From: Cudoniella acicularis
Taxonomy: Eukaryota > Ascomycota > Leotiomycetes > Helotiales > Helotiaceae
Assembly (NCBI GenBank): GCA_013054445.1
Contig: JAAMPI010000648.1
Location: 1 to 29,390, forward strand
Direction: 5' to 3'
Length of the DNA stretch: 29,390 bases
The notes under the pieces were generated by a model, which saw only the letters and a list, made by a program, of their open reading frames with translations, was not told where the DNA came from and ran no database searches. This document shows positions 9,867 to 21,021 of this stretch, one piece after another (the stretch's first letter is position 1; each line of letters begins with the position of its first letter). Both the position numbers and the translations under genes were made by a program.

Positions 9867-12499
9867 ATGGCTTCCTTGGCGCGATATCTCGATTCCCTCC
9901 GCTTGGGCGATGGGCAGCCTGACATGAAAGCTCGGAAACAGGAGTAAGTTTGCTTTCATACCTTGTATTGTTTTCACGACTATGCTATTGCCGAGCTCGC
10001 CTTGCGCATGATGGTACTAGAAGCAAAACAAGTATCATAGTCTCTAGTTACACTACCAATGTAGCTTTTAGAATGCGTTGCCAGAGCACTCATGTTTGGT
10101 ATCCGTCGCGAGAGCGATTCAGACTTCGATCTTTTAGAGGGCTCATCAACATCGCCTCCTAGTCGATATTCGGGCACAAATCGTTGTTAGCCTTATTCAA
10201 GCAATCTGCAAAGTTTGTAGATCACTTTTCTGGACTTGTATACCTCCTTTTGCGCACTCCAACTTTCAAGCCCTGGCAAGCGATGTCGCGTTCTTCACAA
10301 TAGAATATAAGCAAATTTCCATCCAGTCAGGGTCCAAGGCAAGGACCATGGTCTGTCATGGCGTCACCTCAATAGTGACAGATGGATTGAGGCATGATCC
10401 CAAGCAGGAGCACGGGGTGGATCGTGGACACTCGTACCAACCCAGCATCATATACGATGGCGGATTTCATGCACTTTCTTTCACAAACAAAAACAAGGCT
10501 TAATCAAACACCACAGTTAGGTGTCTGAGGATACCGTATCTAGCCATATCGGAATTTCTAACAAACTCTTAGGTTAAGCAACCTCATTCAAACTCTCTCG
10601 GGCAGCGAAGTACGTTATCTTCAAGCCCGGATCAATGCGATTGACTTCCGAATGGACATCTGCGCGTGTCTGCCAATAGAGATCCTCCTTCAAATCTTCA
10701 GCTTTCTCGACCTGGAGGATGCTATGAGAGCCCGTTCGATATCTCGACAATGGCAAAAGATCTTTTCGAGTCCGGACTTCTATATCGGCATCACCAAGCA
10801 GCAATTCTTCTCAACGTGGGATAGGAGGTACAAATCGGCAGATCCAGGAAGTCAGATGAATTTCAAGGCTAACCTCTGTAAATGGTTACCAAATGCAGCC
10901 TCAAAACGTATCAAACGACTTCGAGGCCAGTACAGTGAAATCTCTGCGTATCCATACCCCTCATTCACCAATATAGGCATGAATGGAGACTTTGAGAGCG
11001 CTCAACTTTGCAATGGCAGAATAGCCCATAAAGTCGATTCAGAAACTATCCTTGTCAAAGATCTGAGATCACATTGGACAAAACTTTTCATGGATGAAAA
11101 TAGGGTGTCTCTCTCTCCCCGGTGGGCATTATCGGACGCATTTCTGGTGGCTTCCAAAAGTCATCCGTAAGTCAGATTTTATTTAGTCTATGGGATCTTC
11201 CATTTTATTGATCAATTCCCTCTCCCTTGTTCGAAAGCCTTTTCAGTGTTGGGCATTTGAAAATTTCCAAGTATGTTCTTTTCAGTAAATGAGCATTTCT
11301 TCTCTCGAGAGCTTCGAAAACTTCACTAACTTGGTATAAGATTTCAACTTCTGGCGTGGTCACTTGATATCCATCATGAAAGTCCAAATATTATTCGACT
11401 CCCGAATTCTGTTGCTTATCTCTATGCGTACAAAGACAAAGTTGGAATCGTAACATCAACGAATGAGGTCATGATCTGGAACATTGGGGGAGAAATACTC
11501 TCCCTTGATCTTTCAGTAGTTCCCAGTCCTGTCAAGCACATTATGGTACACCTTCATCCAGACAACCAAAAACATATTTATGTCACTTCCATAATAGACC
11601 TCGAAAGCCCCGAAGAAGATGATGGACATGACAAACCCGTCACCGAAATTTATGTTCAAGAATTTGAAGGAGGAAAGCCTGAGACGTTGCATCATTTTGA
11701 GATGGCAGCCCGCTGGGATTCGACGTACCACATACCCCCTTTCGCCAGCATGGAAGACGGCTCGTTTGGTATTATCTTGCAAGACTCGTTCGATTATCCC
11801 CGAGGACCTATGGGTGCAATACGCAGTCGAAATACACCCTTCTCTGATCCGTGCAAACATATAAAGCCGGATGAAGGGAAACCGCTGTTTTCAAAGATTC
11901 TCATTGTGGTAAAATTTGACATTCACGCGAGGTGCTTCACTACTTCGTCATATCATCTGCCAACTCCTCGGGTGTTGCCTATGCCCCCGCGTATAGTTAA
12001 TGGATCTATAGACGAAGAACGAAGCGCCACACTTCAATTCCACGAAGCACTATTTTGGCGAGGACAAGCTATAATCCCAACTCAGAACAACGATTGGCAT
12101 GGCACGACCGAGGCGATGCTCGCAGCTGGTCTCGAAGACTGCAGCAGCATCTCTCCTCAGCGACACAACACACCATGGTACGGCCAAGATGAATCACAAA
12201 ACCAGAAACTATGGCATGTCCCTGAAGATCCCGTCCTAGCCGAATGTGGCGTTTCATTCTGCTGGCTTGATAGAGAAGACAAGACTCCAGCTGGTCAACC
12301 TCTAAGTGAGGATCGGCGGGTCGTACGCGGTGACGATGATTTTGTCGTCTTGTTTGGGAGGTTTGGTTATGTAGTTTGGTGCTTTGATGAGAGTGTTAAA
12401 TTGCCTCGGGATAGCTCGACCGTTCCCCCGTTCACGAACTGCCTCTTTCCTAGTCCCAATAGCGAGGTGTGTAGGGCTCGGATTTGGTCATATGAGTAA
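9867..12499 (+). CDS. F-box protein, four exons
   Basis: Exons are 9867-9943, 10573-11166, 11247-11270 and 11341-12499, giving 617 aa. The N-terminus MASLARYLDSLRLGDG joins across the first intron in exact phase (GA/G) to ELSNLIQTLSGSEVRYLQAR. The F-box follows at about residues 58-96 (LPIEILLQIFSFLDLEDAMR, then SISRQWQKIFSSP). F-box proteins bind Skp1 and deliver substrates to SCF ubiquitin ligases. The remaining ~500 residues contain alternating hydrophobic strands (for example WALSDAFLVAS, VGIVTSTNEVMIWNIGGEIL) that would suit a beta-propeller-like substrate module, but no WD signature is clear. Odd features are a 629-nt first intron and a 24-nt third exon. The last intron has a good CACTAAC branch site. 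The partner and substrate are unknown. Confidence 0.85.
9944..10572 (+). other. Unusually long intron 1 of the F-box gene
   Basis: GTAAGT donor at 9944 and CTCTTAG acceptor ending at 10572. At 629 nt it is more than six times longer than any other intron in this window. It contains a stop-free, coding-like segment at 10085-10187 preceded by a CCAG acceptor, whose peptide includes ESDSDFDLLEGSS. Including it would not keep the downstream frame with the donors I can see. Confidence 0.6.
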
Positions 12500-14344
12500 T
12501 GCATAAATAATCATCTACCTGTTACGTTACGTAGGTAACCATCTACTCGTTGGCTATTCCTCACCCATCCATTCGAGCCAACTAGCAGGCTTGGCTAGGC
12601 GGCCCAAAATTGTGTAGAAAAACCGCCGAGTATCTGTTATTATGAGCATAATATTTTATTTCAGTAGTGGAACAAATTTCACTTGGAGATATAGCTCTTT
12701 TGGGGGCAGATATTCATACCTCAGCAATGAAAAGCAATTGAAGCGTGACTAACACCTGCAACAATTGAATACTTCAGCCCTAGCATACTGCATATACAAG
12801 TTTCCATAAGACTTTATGCCACACGCACTCCTTCGTATACATAGTCCTTCAACAATACACAGGTGACGGTTTCGCTCAAGCAACTCATCCCTCAAAAAAT
12901 ACTCTGCTACGAGCTCTTCTGCATCCCATCTCTCAACCTACGAGAACCCCGAGCCCACTCTCCCCTCCGTAACACTCGCTCTATAAAAAACAAACTACAT
13001 GAATAGACTCCGATTAGCCGCATAAAAGCTTATCTTGAGTTGTCTGAAATTACTTCCTTTCTACAAATACATACATATCTGTATTCTCCAGTGAAAGCAC
13101 CACGCTTGTGAAACAAGCCAAGAAGTTACTACTTCTTCGCAGGTATTAACTAGAAACCACAAATAATATAAAAGTGAGAAAGAAGCAAAAATCCGTGCTA
13201 AAGAGAAAAAAAGCTACGAGAGAAACTTCCCCCATATTGCTCCTAACAATACATTCACTACATTCAATTACCTAAGTATCTATCCTCTCCTCTCCTTATT
13301 TTTGTTGCACTTTACAGCTCTCATCTTGAAAATTTTCACAACCTAATAGCCTTACAAGAAGTACATAGAAAGATTCCTCAAGTCTTTCTAGTTAACTTTT
13401 ATATACGGATTTTTTTTTAACAGAGGTGATTGTTGGTACAGCAGGGGTGTGAAATATATACTCTCACAGCGACGAGGTGAAGATTTTTGTTCTATAGAAA
13501 ATGAAGAGGTTGGGAAGTGAGGGGTAGGTTAATAGTACCTTTTTTTTTTGCACTTCACAGCCCTCATCTCTTAAGTTTTCACTACTTGATAGCCTCATAA
13601 AAAGTACATCTAAAGAATTTTCGAGACTTCTACGTCAACTTTGATATATGGATTATTTTGAGAACCGTTGTGGTTATTGATATAACAAGGGTGTGAAGTA
13701 TATACCGTGGCCGCAAAGAGGTGAAGAATTTTCGGGGAAAATAGGAGGCTGGGCTAGGATAGGAGAGAGATGATAGTGAGGTGAAGCGAAGCGGAAAGAA
13801 AAGGGGGCCAGAAGGCTGCTTTTGAGCCGAATTTTCCAACATTTAATCTAGGAAAGTACTAGAACACAGCTGCTGCTCTTTCTATATAAGAATATCTCAC
13901 AGTATAAAATATTATTTGAAGCGTTTAATGCGAATTTAGGTTTGAGCGCTTACTAGCTCTGTGAGATAGTCCAGGGGATCTGTATCTCTTTGATCGTTTC
14001 TAGGTCCGTTTTACGACGCCACTCTAAACACTTAGAAGAATCTATACAAGTCCTCACTTTGAGAAAGGCATTTTCATGGGTAGAGGCGGGTAGGCAGAGG
14101 ATTTGTATTTCCCGTTTTGTAAATTGTAATAATAACCCACAGTAGCGAAGTGTCTATTCTTTGAAGTATTGTGAGTTCCATCGTGGCATAGATCTGGAAA
14201 CGGGCCAAGGGATAGAGCTGCAATGATAATACGAGTCTCAAAACATCCGTGAAATAAGCTTAATAGGGCAATCCTTACTTGCTCGTTCCCCGAAAGCTCA
14301 AGACTCTCTACCAACATCTTTTCATCTCCCTCTCATTCCTCACC
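12500..14344. other. AT-rich intergenic region between convergent genes
   Basis: 1.85 kb between the 3' ends of the F-box gene (+) and the reductase (-). No supportable gene: the short minus frames at 13630-13842 and 14054-14317 begin with ATG but show no family features, and the second sits just beyond the reductase stop. The main structure is a diverged tandem duplication at 13307-13763. The region is rich in A/T runs, including long T tracts around 13410 and 13540. Confidence 0.55.
13307..13763. repeat. Diverged direct tandem duplication, unit about 243 nt
   Basis: Two direct copies, about 13307-13530 and 13550-13763, offset by 243 nt. Both run through the same ordered landmarks: GCACTT/TACAGC-CTCATCT, a TTTTCAC block, ATAGCCT, AAGTACAT, TCAACTTT-like, ATATACGGATT or ATATATGGATT, GGGTGTGAA-TATATAC, GAGGTGAAGA and a G-rich end. 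By eye about two thirds to three quarters of bases match, with small indels. No open frame, terminal inverted repeats or target-site duplication seen, so the origin (old local duplication or decayed element) is open. Confidence 0.75.
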
Positions 14345-15585
14345 TCAAGCACCTACAGCCAGCAAACTCTTCACCAAATCCACCACACTCTCCTCCAAAC
14401 TCCTAAACTTAATACCCAACACCTCCTTCGTCCTACTATTATCATACTTATACAACCCAGCAGCCGGATAATCGCCACCCTTGACGTCCTTACCAGGAAG
14501 CTTAGATTTCAGCTCTGGGAAGTTCTTGCGGATGATTTCGCAGATTTCTTTGTTGGAGAAGTAGCCGGCGGTAATGAAAAAGCGTTTTGAGGCTGCGGCG
14601 GGGATCTCGATGGCTTTTACATGGGCGAGGGCGAGGTCGCGGACGTCTACCCAGATCTGGGTTTTGGTTTTGTTAATTATGGAACGGGGTTGGGGGTTTG
14701 AGGTACTTACGAAGGTTCCGGTGTCGGGAATTTCGTCCTTCCATTTTCCTTGGATGAAATTACCAGTTCTTTGGTTTGAGGTGTTGAGTGCCGACAGGTC
14801 ATTAAGGTAGTGCACGATGGGCCCACTGCGAAATAATAAAGTCAATAAGTTGGCTTCTCCAAAATCTCCAGGCCATAAAGAATCAAGAGAGAGAGGGGAC
14901 ATGCATAACTAATGGAGGACACAAAGTGCTTATGGTAAAATTCGGCTTCTCCTTCTCCACAAACTCCCAGGCCGCCTTCTCCGCAAAGGTCTTACTCGCT
15001 CTATACCCATTAGCAGGATTCAGTAGCGCCTCCTCCTCAGTAATCGGATTCCAATCACTCTCCGAATACGTATGTTCCGTCCAGCTATTGCCCTTATCCG
15101 CATTGATAATACTAGCAAAACTGCTCGTAATTACCACTCTCTTAACACCTGGAGAATTCTTCTTAATCGCCTTCAGAATACCAGTGGTGCCAATAATGGC
15201 AGGGTCAAGAAGATCCTTCTTAGTATCCGTGATATTGAAGTGGAAAGGACTCGCGGTATGGATCACGGCTTCGAGACCATCGATCTTGACTGCTTCGTCG
15301 AAAGCCCCTTCTACGGCGATGTCTTCCACAATGCGGAAGTCGAGCTTAGAAGCCGGTACGTCGGGGTGTGCTTCGCGGATTTTTTGGGCTTTGGATTCAG
15401 AGCGCACGCTGGTGATTACGGTGTGTCCGTGCTCGAGGAGGATGTCGAGGACGTGGGCGGCGATGAAACCACTGCCTCCTGTGAAGTGTTGTGGTCAGTA
15501 CGTGGATGTCGTCGTTGTGTCAATAATGGGGTAATCATAATGCGGCGTAAATGAGGATTGACGAACCAGAGAGAAAGACTTTCAT
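14345..15585 (-). CDS. NAD(P)-dependent reductase, dihydroflavonol-reductase/Gre2-like, four exons
   Basis: Exons (minus) are 15585-15567, 15478-14905, 14825-14711 and 14656-14345, giving 339 aa, the normal length for this extended SDR family. The first exon encodes only MKVFLS plus one base; splicing rebuilds the cofactor motif GGSGFIAAHV (residues 7-16). The SS pair at 125-126 and the catalytic YRASK (Tyr165, Lys169) are present, and the family segment CPPLVIGP-IVHYLNDL is restored only if the second intron is read as GC-AG (14904-14826). The third intron (14710-14657, GTAAGT to CCCAG) is 54 nt, in frame and free of stops. Later landmarks are IWVDVRDLALAHVKAIE and a C-terminal ESVVDLVKSLL helix. 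The family reduces ketones and aldehydes with NADPH in the cytosol (yeast Gre2 acts on methylglyoxal and isovaleraldehyde). The substrate here cannot be told. Confidence 0.87.
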
Positions 15586-16402
15586 TTTAGTATGTGGAGG
15601 TAACTGAAGCTTTTTGAATAAGTAAGAAGTGTGATTTGAATTGAGAAATTTTCGACTGGACGTTAAGGGGCCTTTTGGTCTTATATGTTCGTGGAAAGGC
15701 GAAATCGAGTGGAGTGTCGTGCACCAGCAGCACTGGTGGAGCGTCCAATCAAAGTAACTAAAGGTGGGAACCTGGCACTGTTGGAAAGCCTAAGTTTATA
15801 AAGTACCTGCCTAATCAACTTGTAATATCCTAGCTTACCTAACCAATTCAGGGACTCGGCAGGAATTCGGACGCTTTTCTGGACAAATGGATACCCTTCT
15901 AACTAATTCATTAGCACGTCATTCTGCATCTGCCGTTGATATTCCGTTGACGAGCCGCCGCTTTTCGGGGTTTACTGGTTTTACCTCCGTTAATAACGAA
16001 GCCGTGAAAACATTCTGCGAGATCTTTATAAATACCAAGGATGATTTATAAGGAAGGATGGTATCGCCGAAGAAGGACGCTCATTAAAATCGGCGAAAGT
16101 CTCACGACGATTTTCGAGCAATATATCATAACGTGGATACCATCTCCATTTTGTAGATGATAGAGATCAGCTAACCTCCACTCAAACGTCCACAACTACC
16201 AGCGATTGTGCTCTATACTTGTAGCCATAGCCTTGAATTCCCATTATCATACACATGCTCCATCCATCTTAGAAATTATCGTAAAGTACAAAAAGGTGAT
16301 TAGCAACTAATATCTAAAAAGGATGTCGTCGCTCCGTAAACGCCGGCGCTCAAGTGAGGGGATATAGACAAGAAACATTATCGTGCATGTTTCATAGACC
16401 TC
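15586..16402. other. Intergenic
   Basis: This lies between the reductase start and the 3' end of the Vnx1-like gene, both on the minus strand. It should contain the reductase promoter and the antiporter 3' UTR. No open frame of note, RNA gene or clear repeat seen; a short inverted pair (TCGCCGA near 16063 and TCGGCGA near 16091) is probably chance. Confidence 0.55.
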
Positions 16403-19400
16403 TTATTGCTGGAAGGCCATACCTTCCGATCTTCGCCCTATGGTCTTGAAGCTTCCACCAGCAGTCATAATGTCGAATCGATTTATCCCCATGGCCGCTA
16501 TATCTGTCATGCCAGAGAAGTAGAACCCTACAATTACCACGAGGTAACTCAGAAGAAGAATTGATCCCTTGAAGTAGTTGCTCTTTCCTTCGCCGTACAT
16601 GTAACTTAAAAGGAAGACACACAAGATGACCGTGACCATATCCCATTGCGGGAAAATAAGGCTGAATGTACGGTCAACGACGTCGGGCCCTTCCAGCCAC
16701 GATCCAGTGATAGCACTGAACAGTACTAGGGCCGGAATCTGGAGTAGGCAAACTTGAAGAGCATATGCAGATCCAATCTCCATAGACAAGGCAATATTAC
16801 CATTCATGGCAAAAGAAATGGCGTTCTAGTAAAGTTAATAAGAAGGAAAAATATAGTTTAATAAGACACTTACCAAAAATTCCGTGGTATTCGGGACAAG
16901 TGCAAACAAGGTGATTCCAAGGAATTTCTCATCAATTGCCACATTCTTCAATACCACATCTACGGTGTTTACCAAGATCTCGGCGATGAGAGCGTACAGA
17001 ACGGTAGCCCCGCATAGAATGACCGAACTCTTCATTCTACTCCAATTCGGTGCATCATGGCCACCTCCAGCAGCCTCATGGGTGTGTCCTTCTGCCAGAC
17101 CTGCCTCGTCGTGCTCGCCGGGAGGAGCAGCAGCTCTTGCAGCCGTTGCTTTATGCGACGCATGAACAGGTGTATTAGACATCTTTCGAGGGGCTCGGGT
17201 TGCATCACGGGCTGCAATGGTAGCAGCCGTGGCTGCCATCTCTGCAACCTCTCTAACTAAGTTGTTGTTCTCGGCTTCTGATAAGCCAGGTATACGTAAA
17301 TCAGATCTCGCACTTTCACCACCACTACTCTTCGGGGGTGGGAGGTGTGGAGTTTGCACTGAACCGTTAAGTCCCGTGGGCTCGGTTATCTGTTGAATGC
17401 CTTCCTCTCTGGGGCCGAGGCCAACTTGCTTCAAAGATTGTCCTAGGATCCGTTTGTAAAGTTGAGACTCACGAATTTCCAATCCGCGAGCGGCAGCTTC
17501 GCTGGAGTTGTTTTGAACGCTACCATGTCTTTGCAGTCGGCCATGTGGGGCACCACTAAGAGGTTGCTGGTTGCCAATAACATGATGAGACTCCTGGGGT
17601 TTTTTTTCATCCACTTCATTATTCCAGATAACCGCAGCGTGGGTTCGTAGAGTAAACCAGAGACCAATTATGTAGGACAAGAAGAGAAGAACCGCCGCAA
17701 ACCAGCAGTACGGTCGTACGGCTTCTAAGTAGAATCGGTCATCGAGAGCAGGGACCTGGGAGAAATAGCATCGTCGACAGTCTCGGCTGGGATTATCATC
17801 ACTAGTGTCAACGCAGCTCAAGCAATTAAGCTCGTGCTAAACATATCATCAGTTCTGTATTGGTAGTAGGGAATGGGTTTTCGTACCGTGCCATATATTT
17901 GATAAAATAAGGTTGGTCCAAACGCAGCAATGACTGCAAACAAGAGCATAGTAGATGTCACACCCGCTGATTTTGCATTGAATCTTTGGGTCTTTCTTTT
18001 GATAGCACCGAAGCACATTGACAGTCCTGGAAGGAAAAGTATACCGGCGAAAATACTTCCAATGATACTTCCTTCCACAAGTTGACCCTTCCCTTGATTG
18101 AGAGCTACACAATACAGGAAGACCTCTACCAGGGTTGAGAAGAAGGCATTGATAGCGGCACCAAGTCCCATAGAAGACTGCGCTGATATCGACGCAACAG
18201 CTTGACCAATGAAGTAGGCCAGAGGTATGATCGAGAATAGAGCAGCCACGAATAAGAAGGCTGGATGCGTGATTGTCAATTCCAATTCGAGTAGCTCGAC
18301 CAAAACCCAGTAATCGAAGATTACGAACAAAACAACGCCCATCAAATTGATCAAGAAAATGTTCGTGCCATCGATCGTGTACTTCCAGTATTTCAGACCA
18401 ACAGCGCGGTAGGTACACAGGAGGATGGACGAATTGGGTATATTGGCACGTCGAGAGTAATCAGTATCGGACTCAAAGGACAAAGCCAAGGGATGTCGGC
18501 GGAGGTGGTAGAACAACAGGAGTGTGACCTTTCCCATCGGTATCCAGAATACCAGGAACCAACATATGCCAGAGACAAGGAATAGCAATGGAGTGATCAA
18601 TCCATAAAAGAACAGGAAGAATATCACACGGCCTGTATTCCACTGGCCTCGGCCAAATAATCTTCTCTTGAATGGGCGTTCAGATGAATCTCGTATTAAG
18701 CCGCGTCCCGTACGACCCAAAAGGCTGTCCGTCTCACTGGCGAATGAGTCAATACTCCTCCTTGAGCGACCAACGATGGAACGGCTTCCTTGGGGTCCAA
18801 AGAAAAGGCGGCCGTCTTCGATATCGCCACTTTGCCACTGCTCATATTCTGTGATGCTGCGCCCTTCGCCTTCGTCTTCGTGGGCATAAGCTTCGTCTTG
18901 CTCTAGTCGAACAAACTTGCCAAAAGGGTAGAAGAGGTACCCAGCTAGTCCCCAAAGCACTTGGCCATACTCAATGGCGCTGGGAACAGCGGCGAAGATG
19001 AAGCAGACAATTGCGCCCAAGAGCGCCGCCAGTCCTAACCACCAGCCAAAGCATATTGTCCAGACTAGGTTGAAGAAGAGCAACCAGTTACTCACTCGAC
19101 CGCCAGGTGAGGAGTGTATATCGCCCTCGGCCGTCTTCTGGACTGATCGATTCTTTTTATATAATGCGGGCTTCCAGATCCTAATACCAAAAGGATGGGT
19201 CTCGTTGATAGCCTCTTGACGATCTTTCAACGTAAAACTTTCGGCATCACTCAAATCGTCATCATCATCATCCTCATCCGCGTCCGGTATTTGACCCTCC
19301 ATCCCACGAAGTGTACCCTCCTCGCCAGTTTCTGAATGGCCCTCTTCATTTGCAATATCGCCTAACAAGCTGACCCGTTCCGTCTCAAGTTGGGGTTCTT

Positions 19401-20093
19401 CCTCTTCATCTCGGGAGGAAGCTACTCTTGGGAGGGGTGGTTGCTGGTTTGTAGGACGGCGTCTCAAAGTTGCTCCTTGGTGTCTTACAGACCCAAAGCC
19501 AGAAGCCGCGCTATGCCGGACCAAATCGCCCTCCATCTCTGACACATCATCATCCACAGAGAACTCCTGCCCGCGGTGCGGTGCCGTTACATTCGAGGAA
19601 GCTCGACGAGTCATGCCCGGTTTCTTTGGTCGCGTTCCTCCACGACCTCGTTCTGGGCCAAGCATAGGAGATCGCATGGGTTGCAGTATACGAGAAGACT
19701 CCAGGCTATGGGTTTGAGGACGTTCACCCATTTGGGAAGATTCGCTGGGCTTATGTTCGAATTGGCTTTGAGAGCTGGGTTGAATGGTACCTTGAGAAAA
19801 AAAATTAGTCTCAGAAATATGAAGTATGCATGCATGGCAGTTAAGATTGCATAAATCACAAAAGATGTCTAAACTATCTGCATACCATATGATTGAGTCT
19901 CGGGCCTCCGCCGAATAGTCTCTGTCGACTGGAAGCTTTGTGATAGGCCATCATTCTGCTGCTCGACGGATTCTACGATAGCTAGCGGGTGTCGAGTATC
20001 TGTGGGTGAGGTGGGTGTTGATATCTCAGCGGGAGTCTGGTTCTGAGGATTGTCCCTGGCAGAACCAGTCTTGTTATCTTGGCCTGAAGACAT
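16403..20093 (-). CDS. VNX1: Vnx1-like vacuolar cation/H+ antiporter (CAX superfamily), four exons
   Basis: Exons (minus) are 20093-19886, 19790-17887, 17836-16874 and 16825-16403, giving 1165 aa with consistent phases. The first ~300 residues are hydrophilic with an acidic run (a D-rich stretch near 240-248). Multiple membrane segments follow: WLLFFNLVWTICFGWW from about 305, a pair near 457-485, then the first cation-exchanger repeat GLGAAINAFFSTLVEVF (about 611-627). A lumen/cytosol linker (705-960) contains a CxxC...CxxC pair (709-712, 724-727) and a long low-complexity stretch. The second exchanger repeat is rebuilt across the last intron: FALVPNTTEF joined to LNAISFAMNGNIALSMEIGSA. Yeast Vnx1 exchanges Na+ or K+ for H+ at the vacuolar membrane and differs from Vcx1 by this long N-terminus. 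Cation preference here is inferred from family only. The start is the ATG at 20093; an internal ATG at 19731 is in frame but would drop the first exon. Confidence 0.9.
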
Positions 20094-21021
20094 GGTTCCC
20101 TCGATCTTCTCAAATCTGTGAAAGAGTTCGAGCTGGTACTGGCATCAAAATACCGGGATGTCGGGGAGCTTAAGACTTAAGCTGGAATGTTAGCGTCTCT
20201 CCAGCGGGGACTAATCCGTATTAACGCGCTTGTCCTGGGAGGACTGTGGTGCTAATTCGTAACAAAGGGAACGTGGGGAGAGAAGCAAACGACGGGAGGG
20301 AGGCCGAAGGCATTCGAAGAAGATACGCAGATGCGAAGCTGCGGGCTTGCGACGGGCGGAGGCTTGTTGTTGCTTGGGAGGCCTGGCTTCAGATGGCAAC
20401 GCGGGTGAAGCGGGGGTTTTCTTTTGTCGAGATACAAGATACACAAGGTAAGCCACGAGATGCGGAAGCGTGAGGTGAGGTGCGTCCGGTAGAAAATGCG
20501 ATTCGTGATCGGAACTTGGAAGCTTGCTAGCTGAGCCTTGTCCGATCAGATGTCGACTTTCAATCCCTGCTCAGCGCAGGCTCACAATACGTGCAGCTGA
20601 TGGCTGCTGTTACTGGTCAGGTTATCCACAGAATTATAAATACTGGGATTTGCAGACGTCTTATGATGTTTTCCAAAATTTACTATAATCTTATCAGATG
20701 TAGACAATCCGGGAATTGTTACAATAGCAGTCCGAAATATTGTGGCAACGTCAGAGGACCCTTTACAACCTATGATTTCCCAGCTTAATTGGTCTGCACT
20801 GTGCCGTGTCTGCAAACACAAAATCGGCGTTCGGTGTATTTATGCCTGAATTTCTAGGTATAAGTCGCATAGTAGTAGTAGCTGAGTACCGTAGCCTTCT
20901 ACGCGTCGACACTGCTTGCCTGTGAAGCTCAAGCGGCAATAATAATCTCTAAACCATCACCACTCATCAATCCTCCATCAAACACATCCATCAACCCCAT
21001 CCGTCGCCACTTTCCCCCACC
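20094..21021. other. Divergent promoter region, Vnx1-like / RPT6
   Basis: 928 nt between two divergent starts. It should hold both promoters. The last ~80 nt before RPT6 are pyrimidine/CA-rich, and an ACGCGT hexamer lies near 20900. Short open frames at 20211-20821 on both strands have no supported start or motif. Confidence 0.55.

Noticed and set aside
13630..13842. 70-codon minus-strand frame with ATG
   Set aside because: Lies mostly inside the second copy of the tandem duplication and has no counterpart frame in the first copy.
14054..14317. 87-codon minus-strand frame just past the reductase stop
   Set aside because: It begins 28 nt after the reductase stop on the same strand and shows no motif; probably reductase 3' UTR, although a GTAAGG donor-like site is present.
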